From: Trichosphaerium sp. ATCC 40318
Lineage: Eukaryota; Discosea; Flabellinia; Trichosidae
Length of the DNA stretch: 64,000 bases
Reading direction: 5' to 3'
NCBI GenBank assembly: GCA_038496445.1
Contig: JALMLS010000310.1
Span: forward strand, 124,001-188,000
Under the pieces are notes generated by a model that saw nothing but the letters and a program-made list of their open reading frames with translations, made no database searches and was not told the DNA's origin. Shown piece after piece: positions 37,901-48,386 of the stretch (within the stretch, counting starts at the first letter, position 1; each line of letters begins with the position of its first letter). The position numbers were made by a program, and so were the translations under genes.

Positions 37901-38073
37901 CCTAAGTATTCGATACTGTCTCTATTTAACAATTATCAGGAGTGGACAAATAAGATTGGGCTGAATAAACACTAAAGAAGGAAATGTGATTTGATCCACG
38001 TGTTGGGAAAAGGCAACTTACCTAAATCTATCTATGAAGACTTCAGCACTAGGCACCCAAAACCCAACCCATA
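34905..38073 (-). CDS. class C GPCR, copy A (5' exon not resolved)
   Basis: Family 3 receptor with an extracellular Venus-flytrap domain and a seven-helix core. From the 5' side: VWVGFWVPS (about 38030-38073), IEYLGDVLLESGEAAEINGERIRLR (about 37840-37920), FLSPIVAGHAPNII, then KYGLSVGLSSDSSFFVTLPSLRIAGASTITLIYLDD (about 37300-37420), which is the ANF-receptor pattern. Next come DVVGGVMNTLREVDYTPRYVAATQ (about 36810-36900), the linker, TM1-TM3 (35716-35985: HWTEIVVTIIAIIFF; CVISIWILDLGF), TM4 (about 35500-35660) and CDYDIAFK. After a ~75-base intron the frame continues as AFLLLVCSVYAFRIR and IKRFNESKIIFFTVYN, the class C signature before TM6. TM7 and a short tail end at 34905. The signal-peptide exon must lie between 38073 and the upstream block at 38422. 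Confidence 0.83.
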
Positions 38074-38421
38074 CTTGTAGTTGTAAGTACTTTATATTAG
38101 AGCCGTAAAATTGCCGGCAGTAAGTTTATAGAACTAGCACAAAAATTTTAGCTAGAGGTAGGCGTTTTGCGGCTACATATGGCCAACCATTCAAGGTTCT
38201 TCTAGATGGCTAAAAATAGAACCAGATAGTAAGATATTATAAAAGTGCAAAAACTCGTTTTACTGTCTAATTTCTTAACCATTAGCTACTAATTTTGTAG
38301 CAGCTAAGCCGGGACCGTACCAAGACCACCTCTAACTCAAGGAGAGCATATGTCATAAAATGGTTTTCAAATAATGCCGGTTCGCAATGTGTAAAATTAA
38401 TGTCTATTAAAACCCGGTTTT

Positions 38422-38483
38422 CTACGCACGTAGAGTGACGTTCTTGTATCCATGTGTCAAATTAACCGTCATGAGTATTAAAA
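38422..38483 (-). promoter_or_regulatory. conserved upstream block, GPCR copy A
   Basis: A block of about 60 bases beginning CTACGCACGTAGAGTGACGT, then TTCTTGTATCCA and ATTAACCGTCATGAGTATTAAA. It recurs upstream of all four GPCR copies at the same side of the gene and is far better conserved than its surroundings. It opens with the near-palindrome CTACGCACGTAG. Likely core promoter or transcription-factor site; a conserved 5' UTR is the alternative. Confidence 0.75.
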
Positions 38484-38868
38484 AAGCGATCCTGAGCACG
38501 TTTGAGACGCGCATTATGCCCCTATTAATGCATAAGCGTTGTAAATACGAAAAAGTTCGTGGTGCAACAGTTTACTTAACAACAACTACAAATCAAGATA
38601 TTGTGATCAAGAACGCTGGTTAGAGCCAGACGCGTAGTGTAAGCTAGTTTAAACTGCCCCACTAATAACAACTGCAAATAGAATACGTTTTGACTACTTA
38701 CGGTATTTATAGGTTATTGAGATGAACTGTGCTTTGTTGTTTTTCGATTATGCGAAGTTAATTATGCGTATTTCGGACTTTTTCAACCATGACTTAATCA
38801 TTTTATCGCGAAAAGGGCCATCGCAAGTTCAGAAATGGATTTTTTTATTTAAACAGGATATAGTTTTC
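38484..38868. other. intergenic between GPCR copies A and B
   Basis: About 385 bases between the upstream block of copy A and the stop of copy B. No coding frame beyond short unsupported ones; no repeat seen other than those annotated. Confidence 0.4.
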
Positions 38869-41800
38869 TCATTTGTTTCTATGCGTGCTTGTACTCTGTG
38901 TTTCAGTAATAGCAGGTTTTGATATTTTGGCTGTTTGTGACCCAATACTGCCATTCATCATCTCGCTAGAGTGTGTTCTGATACTAGAATTGTCCATACA
39001 AATACATGCTCTTGTCTTGTGAATAAAGAAAGAGTTTACTGTGATTGCTATTTTAAAAATAAAACGATTAGCATCATACACAATAGTGATGTCTTGAGGT
39101 ATTGGTGTACCTGAACCGAGGATAATAAACAATGAAACAAGAAGAAATCTTGTGAATCTGTCAATGTCTGTCGTAGCCAATACAACGCTCAATATCGCAA
39201 AAAAAGCGACATTGTAAACTGTAAAGAAGATGATCTTTGATTCGTTGAATCTCTTGATTGGTATTGTACGTATTCTAAAAGCGTACACACTACACACCAA
39301 CAACAAGAATGCCTATTTACGTATTAATATCAGGTAAGCCATAGATTAACAGACGTACATTGGATGCACCTATGATGTACAGTATGACCTTAAATGCAAT
39401 ATCATAATCACATGAATGATAGTTTTGATAGACTTTGATTGGATCAACGACAACTATACTTCTTTCAAACTTTCCAACTGCTGTCTACGATACAACTTAG
39501 ACCTGTGTGTTGAAACGCAATGTTTTGTACCAATAGTATGAGGAGTACAAGGTGGCAACCAACAAGGCTACTGACCCATAAAAGAACCATCTTGTCACTT
39601 ATTCTTATTATTTCTGTTGATTTCAAATGATACAATCTATCAAGTCTTAGAGTCTTTCCAAGAAGCGGCCTAGAGGTGATATATTAAGCCTTCAGTCTTG
39701 ATTGCGCTGATCACTTACCCAAAAAGAAGAATGAATCCAAGATCTAGTATCCAAATGGATATTACGCATGTTGCCTTTGAGATCACGTTTGGAAGTATTG
39801 TGAATACTGAACAGTACAATAAAGTGCTTCCAAGAATCATCAAACCCATGAATAAAGGTGATGAAGCCTTTACTTTACTATCATGTAAGTTGAGAGGAAG
39901 AAATATTGCCCATCCGATATTGATACAAAAGAAAATAATGGCAATGATTGTCACAACTATTTCTGTCCAATGACCTGAGAACAAACGAACATCAATACAA
40001 GAAGATGTTCAATAAATGTGTTTTACCGTATTGTGGATCAAAGATACGTTCATGCCATTTTGGAATTGGATAGATCAAGTCTGCTTGTTTTGTTGTTGGT
40101 GGTCCTACAATGTAAATTAGTCCATCTATCGCGGTTGTTCGATGTACCTATTAGAAGCAGTGTGAAATTGTTTTTCACTTGGAGATGTAACCAGTCTCTG
40201 AAAAAAGGTATTAGCCACGTTACATTTTTGGTTATTGATGTTTGTCATAAATATCGGACTTACCTTTGTTGTATGGCTTTCCCATTCCATGAGTACTGTC
40301 CATATATCGTATCATACCTCGTACCAACTATTTCATCATAGAGAAACTCGTCAAGCTACATGAAGCAACTTAACAACTAACAAAAACAGTTCTGGAGAAA
40401 ACGTACATTTAGCTCGTTACAATTACACCCAGTAGCGTTTGATGAATTGCTCGTTTTAAACTCGAGTCCAGAATAAGAATTAAACTATACAATTAGTAGG
40501 TTTGAGCTTGTACTCTAATGTCACATACTTGGATAGAAGCGTTGTTTTCCTCGTAGGCGCGTTTAATGCCATTGTTTAAAATAGAAAATACTACTGAATA
40601 CACCATACTTGTATCAGAAAGGTTATATCCATACTGTTCTTCAAAACCCTGTCTCAGCGATGTGATATTACCATAATCTTTTGTTGGAGGAAATATTACA
40701 TCATCTGAGAACTGGAAGCTGCATTAATATGAGAAAAGCTCGTTTTCAAGTACCTCACGGACAATAGTAGCATATTCCCAAAGCTTGGGGTCTAAAGCTG
40801 ATAGACGTTGGAAAGCAGTTTGTGTAGCAGCAACATATCTCGGAGTGTAATCAACCTCGCGAAGAGTATTCATTACACCTCCAACAATGTCAGTTATTGG
40901 AGTACAAAAGAACCTAAATAAGAAGCAGTCAGTAACAAAGTTTTGAAAGAAGAAACTTACCATGCATCTGCATCATCATGCATTGCGAGAAATGCTGTTT
41001 GAGTGATATTTACAAGGAGATCTTTGTTGTTATATTTCGTAAATGGCAGACTTACATAGCTTGCATTAGTCTCGCCTAAAAATAGATAGATTGTAAGACG
41101 TAAATATCTTATAAATGGATGTTATAGCCACAAGTACTTGTTACGACATATTCGCTTATGACTTTGAATCCTTGAAGTCTAAGTTCATCTCTGAACACGG
41201 AGTTAGTGCACCTATCAAAGGTAGATTAGAACAATAGCAGAGTAAGTATGAAAGTAAAATATATTATAAAGTAGTTACCTTGTACCAATTGAGTCGTTGG
41301 TATAGATCAACGTGATTGTGCTTGCTCCAGCTATTCGAAGAGAAGGCAATGTAACAAAGAAACTTGAGTCCGACGAGAGTCCAACAGATAGACTGTATCT
41401 TGAGCCAGCTGCTTGTGTATTGAATATAGTACTTGTAGATACTACGACATGTCAGTTGGGTATTATGTCTTCAAAGTTTTAGACCCAGAACTTACGCAAT
41501 AAGCGTTCGTTGTCGGACATTAGTTCAATAATGTTAGGTGCATGATCATTGACAATTGGTGATAAAAAGAAAGATACAGAAGGATCGTTAAGGCCTTCTC
41601 TGTACAACTCTTCTGTATAACTCATATTACCTCCACCGTTAATGAGACTAAAAGGAACTGAGCATTATTATATGTTTTGGAATACCAGAAAATATATGAA
41701 GGTGACGTTTGGTTGTTTACAAAAAAACACGTTTTGAGAAAAGAAGAATTTTTCTAGAGGTAGAGTCACGTTTACGCACTTTATTCTAAGCCTTATTCTT

Positions 41801-42016
41801 TCGCCATTAATCTCCGCTGCTTCACCACTTTCTAGTAACACATCTCCTAAGTATTCAATACCGTCTCTATTTAACTACTATCAGTGGACATACGATCGAG
41901 TTTAAAAAAAATAAAACACCCAAAAATAATTTTTATACCACGTGTTGGTAAAACAGTGACCTACCTAAATCTATCAATTAAAGGTCCACTTGTACTTGCC
42001 CATGATCCAATCCAAA
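38869..42016 (-). CDS. class C GPCR, copy B (5' exon not resolved)
   Basis: Same exon order as copy A: VWIGSWASTSGPLIDRFR (about 41960-42016), GDVLLESGEAAEINGERIRLR (about 41770-41850), the Venus-flytrap strands FFVTLPSLRIAGASTITLIY (about 41300-41390), ITDIVGGVMNTLREVDYTPRY (about 40820-40900), TM1-TM3 at 39715-39984, TM4 at about 39510-39680, then SCDYDIAFK. After the intron the frame gives AFLLLVCSVYAFRIR and IKRFNESKIIFFTVYN (about 39150-39300). The cytoplasmic tail, ending at 38869, differs from copy A and is longer (SKPAITETQSTSTHRNK). TM1-TM3 is identical in protein sequence to copy A. ATG at 42177 (MLALLAVS) is a possible signal-peptide start, but its splice phase did not fit, so exon 1 is left open. 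Confidence 0.83.
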
Positions 42017-42202
42017 CTAATAGCAAAAAGTAAGTCGTAGCAGAAAAAACTGTCGAGTACTGCAATAAAAAGGGTAACAAATGGATTTCAAAGTGCTGAG
42101 GATACGGGCCGCAAATCTGAGTAGAGCGGAGCGCACGGACGAAACTAAAATACTGATACTGCCAATAAGGCCAACATAAAATTAGGTCCTAAAACCGCGT
42201 TC

Positions 42203-42262
42203 CTACGCACGTAGAGTAACGTTCTTGTATCCACTTATCCCATTAACCGCCATGAATATTAA
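42203..42262 (-). promoter_or_regulatory. conserved upstream block, GPCR copy B
   Basis: CTACGCACGTAGAGTAACGT followed by TCTTGTATCCAC and ATTAACCGCCATGAATATTA: the same block as upstream of copies A, C and D, about 190 bases upstream of the first recognisable exon. Confidence 0.75.
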
Positions 42263-42518
42263 AAACGTGATTGTAATTATATTCGAGAAGCCCATTTTGC
42301 CCTACTGATGTGTTAGTTGTAAAGTGAATATCACATGACGAATTAACGAGTTTGTTTTCCAACAAACTACAAATCAAAGATAATTAATTTCACAAGGAGT
42401 GCTAGAATTGTAGTGTAAAGTTATTTAAGCTGCATTTACGAAAAGAAAGCCACAAATAGGATGAATTATAGGTTACTTACGTTGTATTTATTTAATCAGG
42501 ACGCGTAGTTTGTTTTAA

Positions 42519-42899
42519 GTATGAACTAACGCCCTTCCGTTATGAATGAATACTTTGAATATTCAAATACAGCCTACATTCACAAATATTCACGACTAAA
42601 AAAATTCATTCATTATTCATGCACACAGTAAACGGTCGAAAATTGTGCAATTTGATGGCTGATTTTGACTGGATTTGTGGGTTTTGGTGTTCTGTTGACT
42701 GTCCAATTCGGTTTTCAAATGCAACTTGTTGAATCTATCCATTTGTAACATCGCTAGGTGCTACAAACCAAAAGCTCCTCAACTTCCTGACTCATCAAAC
42801 GCCCATGAATATTCATGAATGAATATTAATGAATATGGCTCATGGGACAATGAATATGAATATTGCTTGTATTCATAACGGAAGGGCGTTAGTATGAAC
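42519..42899. mobile_element. hAT-like MITE, 365 bp, with 8-bp target duplication
   Basis: The element spans 42527-42891. Its terminal inverted repeats share 21 bases starting TAACGCCCTTCCGTTATGAA at the left end, and the right end is the exact reverse complement. It is bordered on both sides by the 8-base direct repeat GTATGAAC (42519-42526 and 42892-42899), the target-site duplication. The interior is AT-rich with many ATTCATGAATATT-like words and no coding frame, so it is non-autonomous. An 8-bp duplication points to a hAT-type transposase; the P family is an alternative. It is inserted upstream of GPCR copy B, about 300 bases beyond the conserved upstream block. Confidence 0.9.
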
Positions 42900-43827
42900 G
42901 GTTGCGGTGGTTTGGTTTTTGTGGACTGTGGCAGAAAGTTATTAAAACAGTGCACATCCTAAACTGGTTTTTTTTTCTCGTTAATGTTGGAATGGCTTTG
43001 ATGTGAAACGATATTTTACTTTTCATGCCAGCAATTTTAGAGCGGCGTTAGGTGGGCTTCAAACCTATGCTGAAATTTGTGCATTTCGTGATTGTACCGT
43101 TTGGCTACAGGGTCTTCCCTAACCCACGCTGGTATAAGATTTACTGGATCATGTAGATCTTTCCATTCAGTTATTGGGATTATCTTTTTTGCATGACAAT
43201 AAATCAATTTAAAGCATCGTATGAACTGCTGAAAACACTACGAAATATCTCCGGCCCAAGGAGCAATGTCTGGTTAACATTCCAATTGTTGTAGTCTTTC
43301 GTAGCTAGCGGGCTTGTTTGTTGCATGCCCGTACGAATGGCTAGTTGTCGTCAATTAGCTGACATAGAAACATTGAATCTTGTTTATATCGAGCTACACA
43401 ATTTTGCAGTACAATGGTTTTCCTTAACGTGTATTTGTCAAGTTGACTTGTAAGTTGTAAAAGTGTATCACGTGACAATTTAACGAGTTTGTTTTCCAAC
43501 AAATACAAAACCAAGATATTTTCGCCCAGAGTTCAGATTTGTAGTGTACTAGGTGAAATATGAAGGGTTGGGGTTTTGTTTGGGTTGTGCCACATTTTCC
43601 AACAAGAAAGCTTTTTTCTAGTTGTTAGCGAAGCGTTCTACTGTTTATTCTTAAACTAAGTTGAAAGTAGACTGTTACACTGAGCGTAGAAAGTTTCAAG
43701 GGAATACACTGACATTGTCTATTGCTATGTTCAAACACAAGTACTGTTTGTTGGCGTTCTTCACCAAAACACTGATATTGGTTTTTTATTAAAGTTGACA
43801 TTTGAACTATACAGTGTAGTGGCACTT
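42900..43827. other. intergenic region right of the MITE
   Basis: About 930 bases up to the stop of GPCR copy C. Contains a TCACGTGA palindrome at about 43470. The words AATTTAACGAGTTTGTTTTCCAAC near 43480 also occur near 42345, so part of the sequence is duplicated on both sides of the MITE. The 66-codon minus frame at 43625-43825 has no support. Confidence 0.45.
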
Positions 43828-46800
43828 TTATTGTGAATTTACTGAATCAATTCTTCCGTTTGTCCTTTCTATCGGTCGCATATTAACGCTTCGCTTAGTG
43901 GATGTATGTATTCTTGTCTTGTGAATAAAGAAAGAGTTTACTGTGATTGCTATTTTAAAAATAAAACGATTAGCATCATACACAATAGTGATGACTTGAG
44001 GTATTGGTGTACCTGAACCGAAGATAATAAACAAAGAAACAAGAAGAAATCTTGTGAATCTATCAATGTCTGTTGTTGCCAATACAATGCTCAATATTGC
44101 AAAGAAAGCGACATTGTAAACTGTAAAGAAGATGATCTTTGATTCGTTGAATCTCTTGATTGGTATTGTACGTATTCTAAAAGCGTACACACTACACACC
44201 AACAACAAGAATGCCTATGTACGTATTAATATCAGGTAAGCCACACGTGGACAGCCGTACATTGGATGCACCTATGATGTACAGTATGACCTTAAATGCA
44301 ATATCGTAATCACATGAATGATAGTTTTGATAGACTTTGATTGAATCAACAACAACTATACTTCTTTCAAACTTTCCAACTACTGTCTACGATACGAAGT
44401 TAAAGTGATATTTCCTCTTTCATAGCAGTGGCATACCAGTAAGATTAGGAGTACTAAATGGCACCCAGTAAGGCCGCTGACCAATATAAGGACTCTCTTG
44501 TTACTTATTCTTATGGTCTTTTTTGTTCGTAATCTATTCAATCTGTCCAGTCTCAGAGTTTTAACAAGCAATGGCCTTGAAAATTATAAACAATTTAGTT
44601 GCAAACATTACCACCTCGAATTATACTAAGATTACTTATTGCGCTGATTACTTACCCAAAAAGAAGAATGAATCCAAGATCTAGTATCCAAATGGATATT
44701 GAGCATGTTGCCTTTGAGATCACGTTTGGAAGTATTGTGAATACTGAACAGTACAATAAAGTGCTTCCAAGAATCATCAAACCCATGAATAAAGGTGATG
44801 AAGCCTTTACTTCCTTGTTATCCAAGTTGAGGGGAAGAAATATTGCCCATCCGATATTGATACAAAAGAATACAATGGCAATGATTGTCACAACTATTTC
44901 TGTCCAATGACCTTAGAAGGGAAAAGATTGTCAACACAGAATGATGTTCAATAAATGTGTTTTACCGTATTGTGGATCAAAGATACGTTCATGCCATTTT
45001 GGAATCGGATAGATCAAGTCTGCTTGTTTTGTTGTTGGTGGTCCTACAATGTAAAAAAAACTCAGCCAGTTTATATAATTGTAGGTGCTCGTTTTACCAA
45101 TAAGAACCAATTTGCCTTTATCTATCATTTGTAGATGTAACCAGTCTCTATAAAATGTTACTTTTACAAAGCAACTTTTGTCTTCGTAAAATCACCACTC
45201 CCTTGCTTTACCTTTGTTGAATTCGTTTACCATTCCATGAGTATTGTCCTGTTATTGTATCATACCTTGTACCACTTATTTCCTCATACAGAAAATCGTA
45301 AAGCTGGCACATAAAATCAGCGAAATAATGAGAAAAAAGGTTGCAAACAAAACACTTTTCACGTGCATTTGGCTCTTTGCAAGTACAAGCATAGTTCGAA
45401 TCATTTTTTAAGAGTTCTAGTCCAGAATATGAGTTAAACTACAACAAGATATCAAAATGAGCAAGATGAGGAACAACAGACCTTTAGAGAAGCACCAAAC
45501 GTATTTTGTGCACTTTTGATGGCATTGTTCAACACAGAAAACAACACCGCATATACCACTGTAGTCGAAGAAAGTGGAAAGCCATAACTCTCTTCAAAAC
45601 CTTGTCTCAGCGATGTGATGTCACCATACTCTTTTGTTGGCGGAAAAGTAACATCGTTTGAAAACTAACATGAAGTTGGCTTGAGTAAAAGGACAACTGT
45701 ACTACCTCATGAGAAATTGTGACATATTTCCAAAGGTCCTTGTCTACAGCTGATATGGTTTGGAAAGAAGTTTGTGTAGCAGCAACATATCTTGGAGTGT
45801 AGTCAACATCGCGAAGAGTATTCATTACACCTCCTATAATATCAGTTGTACCGCTACAGAAGAACCTACAGAAGCAATCACAATCAGTATGACATTCATA
45901 GCAAAGAAATACCATGCGTCTGCATCATCATGCATTGCGAGAATTGCTGTCTTTGAAATATTTGCTATTAATTCCTGATTGTATGTTGTAAAGGGATCTC
46001 GTGCATGTGCTGTAGTCTGACCGTCGCCTAGATTCAAAACTGTTAACCTCTAAAAATTGTGCTATAAGCGTACTTAATATGATATATTCACTTATGACTT
46101 CGAATCCTTGAAGTCTAAGTTCATTTCTGAAAACTGAACTTTCGCACCTGAGATAACGTTCAGAAAGAACAAAAACAACGATAATTGTTAATTTCCTTTA
46201 CGTGCCTAAAACCAAGCGAGTCACGCGTGTAGATCAACGTGATAGTGTTGGCTCCAGCTATTCGAAGAGAAGGCAATGTAACAAAGAAACTAGAGTCAGA
46301 CGCTAGTCCAACAGATAGACTGTATTTTGATCCAGCAGCCTGAGAGTTGAACAAGTTGCTTACAGATACTAATTACAAAAATCAGAATATTTTCTTGCAA
46401 AATTTAGGCTTACACATCAAACGTCTATTGCTATTCATGATTGGAATTATGTCAGGCGCATGAGTAGTGACGATTGGTGCTAAAAAGAAAGATACAGAAG
46501 GATCGTTAAGACCTTCTTTGTACAACTCTTCTGTTTTACTCAAATTATTAAAACCATTTATAAGACTAAAAAAACATGTAAACGAACTAAAGCAACCTGT
46601 GTTTACGCACTTTATTCTAAGCCTTATTCTTTCGCCACCAACCTCTGCTGCTTCACCGCTTTCCAGTAATACATCACCTAAGTATTCAATACCGTCTCTA
46701 TTTAACTGTCATTAGTGGAGCAATACAAACTCAAGCGGATAAAGATAAAGGGTTTCGTATTGGAGTAACAGAAAGAGAAATCTATACCATCGTACCTAAA

Positions 46801-46847
46801 TCTATCAATAAAAGTAGTATCACTACTTTGCCAATTTCCAACCCAAA
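43828..46847 (-). CDS. class C GPCR, copy C (5' exon not resolved)
   Basis: Same architecture: VWVGNWQSSDTTFIDRFR (about 46795-46847), GDVLLESGEAAEVGGERIRLR (about 46610-46690), FFLAPIVTTHAPDIIPIM, then KYSLSVGLASDSSFFVTLPSLRIAGANTITLIY (about 46220-46330). GQTTAHARDPFTTYNQEL (about 45970-46020) follows, then TTDIIGGVMNTLRDVDYTPRYVAATQ (about 45770-45850), TM1-TM3 (44652-44891), TM4 (about 44400-44575) and AFLLLVCSVYAFRIR with IKRFNESKIIFFTVYN (44060-44208). The tail ends at 43828 and has its own sequence (STKRSVNMRPIERTNG). It is closer to copy D than to A or B in the flytrap region. Confidence 0.82.
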
Positions 46848-47068
46848 CTAAGTGTTTGTAAGTGACTTCTGAGGAGCAAATAACTAAAATACTAAAACGT
46901 GGTTTTTCGGGAGCTAAGGGTATTATATTCCTTCGACTTTTTGGGTATGGCGGAAGTAGTACAAACTACATGGTTAACCTGACTTCGATACGAAAACTGG
47001 TAACAGAAAACGCTGTAAAACGGACTAATTTGACTGCTATCATCCTTTTTTGGTATTAAAACTATCGT

Positions 47069-47126
47069 CTACGCACGTAGAGTAACGTTCCTGTATCCAC
47101 GCGTTCCAACAACCGCCAATATTATT
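47069..47126 (-). promoter_or_regulatory. conserved upstream block, GPCR copy C
   Basis: CTACGCACGTAGAGTAACGT then TCCTGTATCCAC and AACCGCCAATATTATTA; the third copy of the block shared by the GPCR genes. ATG at about 47042-47044 (MIAVKLVRFTAFS, reading leftwards) lies just downstream of the block and could begin the signal peptide. Confidence 0.72.
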
Positions 47127-48386
47127 ACCAACGCAACAATCAACCGCATTGTTACGTGCTTGTTATCCTATTGTAAATGGCAGCCGAACTGTAAAAATCA
47201 CGTGACCTACTGGTTCAGGAGTTTTGTTATTGAGTATTTTACTGTCCGCTTTTTAAGTTGATTCTATCGCGTTAGTTTTTGGTAATGCAGGAGTTCAGGT
47301 TTTTCAAAAGGGGTTAGGAATGTGCACGAATTCTATGTCTTATTGTTTTTTCGCTACCGTAGGGTTGTTTTCAGCGATGTGTAAAAAGATCCGTACCTAA
47401 CAACTACTTTGTATCAATATTGTTTGTATCAATCAAGTTGTACTAATATTTTCTAGAAAGTGAGTTTTTAGCACTTTTAACAGATCTAGCAAGATCTGAC
47501 ACTTCTGTCAAATGGTGTAGATCTATCCCAATGTGAATTATTTGTGTTACAATGTTGTCCTTCATTGTATGACTTAGGTACCTTACGGTAAGTGATAGCA
47601 AAATTTTCAATGTAAGTTTCAACAGACCATGGAAGATGATCGCAGCATTTTACCTACGCATACTGTACACGGTACGATCACACCACAGAAGTTTTCAATG
47701 CGCTAAAAGCGAATTAAAAAGGTATGATGTCCTACAAAGCTATCGCATTACCGCCAAACACGGTATGAATGCCTCAAATACTGTTTGCTTTATGTTTTGC
47801 TTCAAAAAATCAGCGTACGTGTATAACTTACTAGCGCTACGCTAGCGCCTACCCCACACTAACAAAAGCGCTATGGCAGCATCCAAATAGCAAGCCAGTG
47901 TAACAACGTTAAAACCTCCCAAAACACCACCAGCGTTGCTGTAGGCTTTGTAAACGCCGCCAGGCGTCAAATATGTAAATAATATTTTTTGCTATGGGTT
48001 TGTTAAATCACGTGGGTTTGAAACGGTTGGATTCACTCGACAGGCGTGAGGGTAGCTCACATTTAAAAAATGACAATTTGCAAGATCTGTCAGAAGTGTC
48101 AAATCCGTCAGATCTGGCAGGTCAAGCAGAAACTGTATTTTTATGCTAAAAGTCTGTCTCAAAACTTGAATGAAAGACAATAATTGATTTGTTGTTAGAA
48201 TAATCTTTTAACGTGAAATTCGCTGTGCATTGATTGTACACTGATATTATTGGACTTACAAACAATCTTCATGTTCTGATTTACTGTTTGTGCTAGATGC
48301 TTAAAGTCACTTTGAAAATAGTTTGTCTAACTGTGATTGCCGCGAAAATAAATATTAAAGGTAAGAATTTTCTAAATGTACTAAAT
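47127..48386. other. intergenic region with inverted related motifs
   Basis: About 1.26 kb without a supported gene. Sites CACGTG occur at about 47200 and 48010. GATCTGACACTTCTG (about 47492) and its near reverse complement in GATCTGTCAGAAGTGTCAAA (about 48083) face each other about 590 bases apart, possibly the ends of a decayed element. The 69-codon frame at 47636-47845 is not supported. Confidence 0.45.

Noticed and set aside
44599-44910. Plus-strand frames repeated in each GPCR copy (MNPRSSIQMDI...)
   Set aside because: They are the reverse strand of the TM1-TM3 exon and are conserved only because the exon is.
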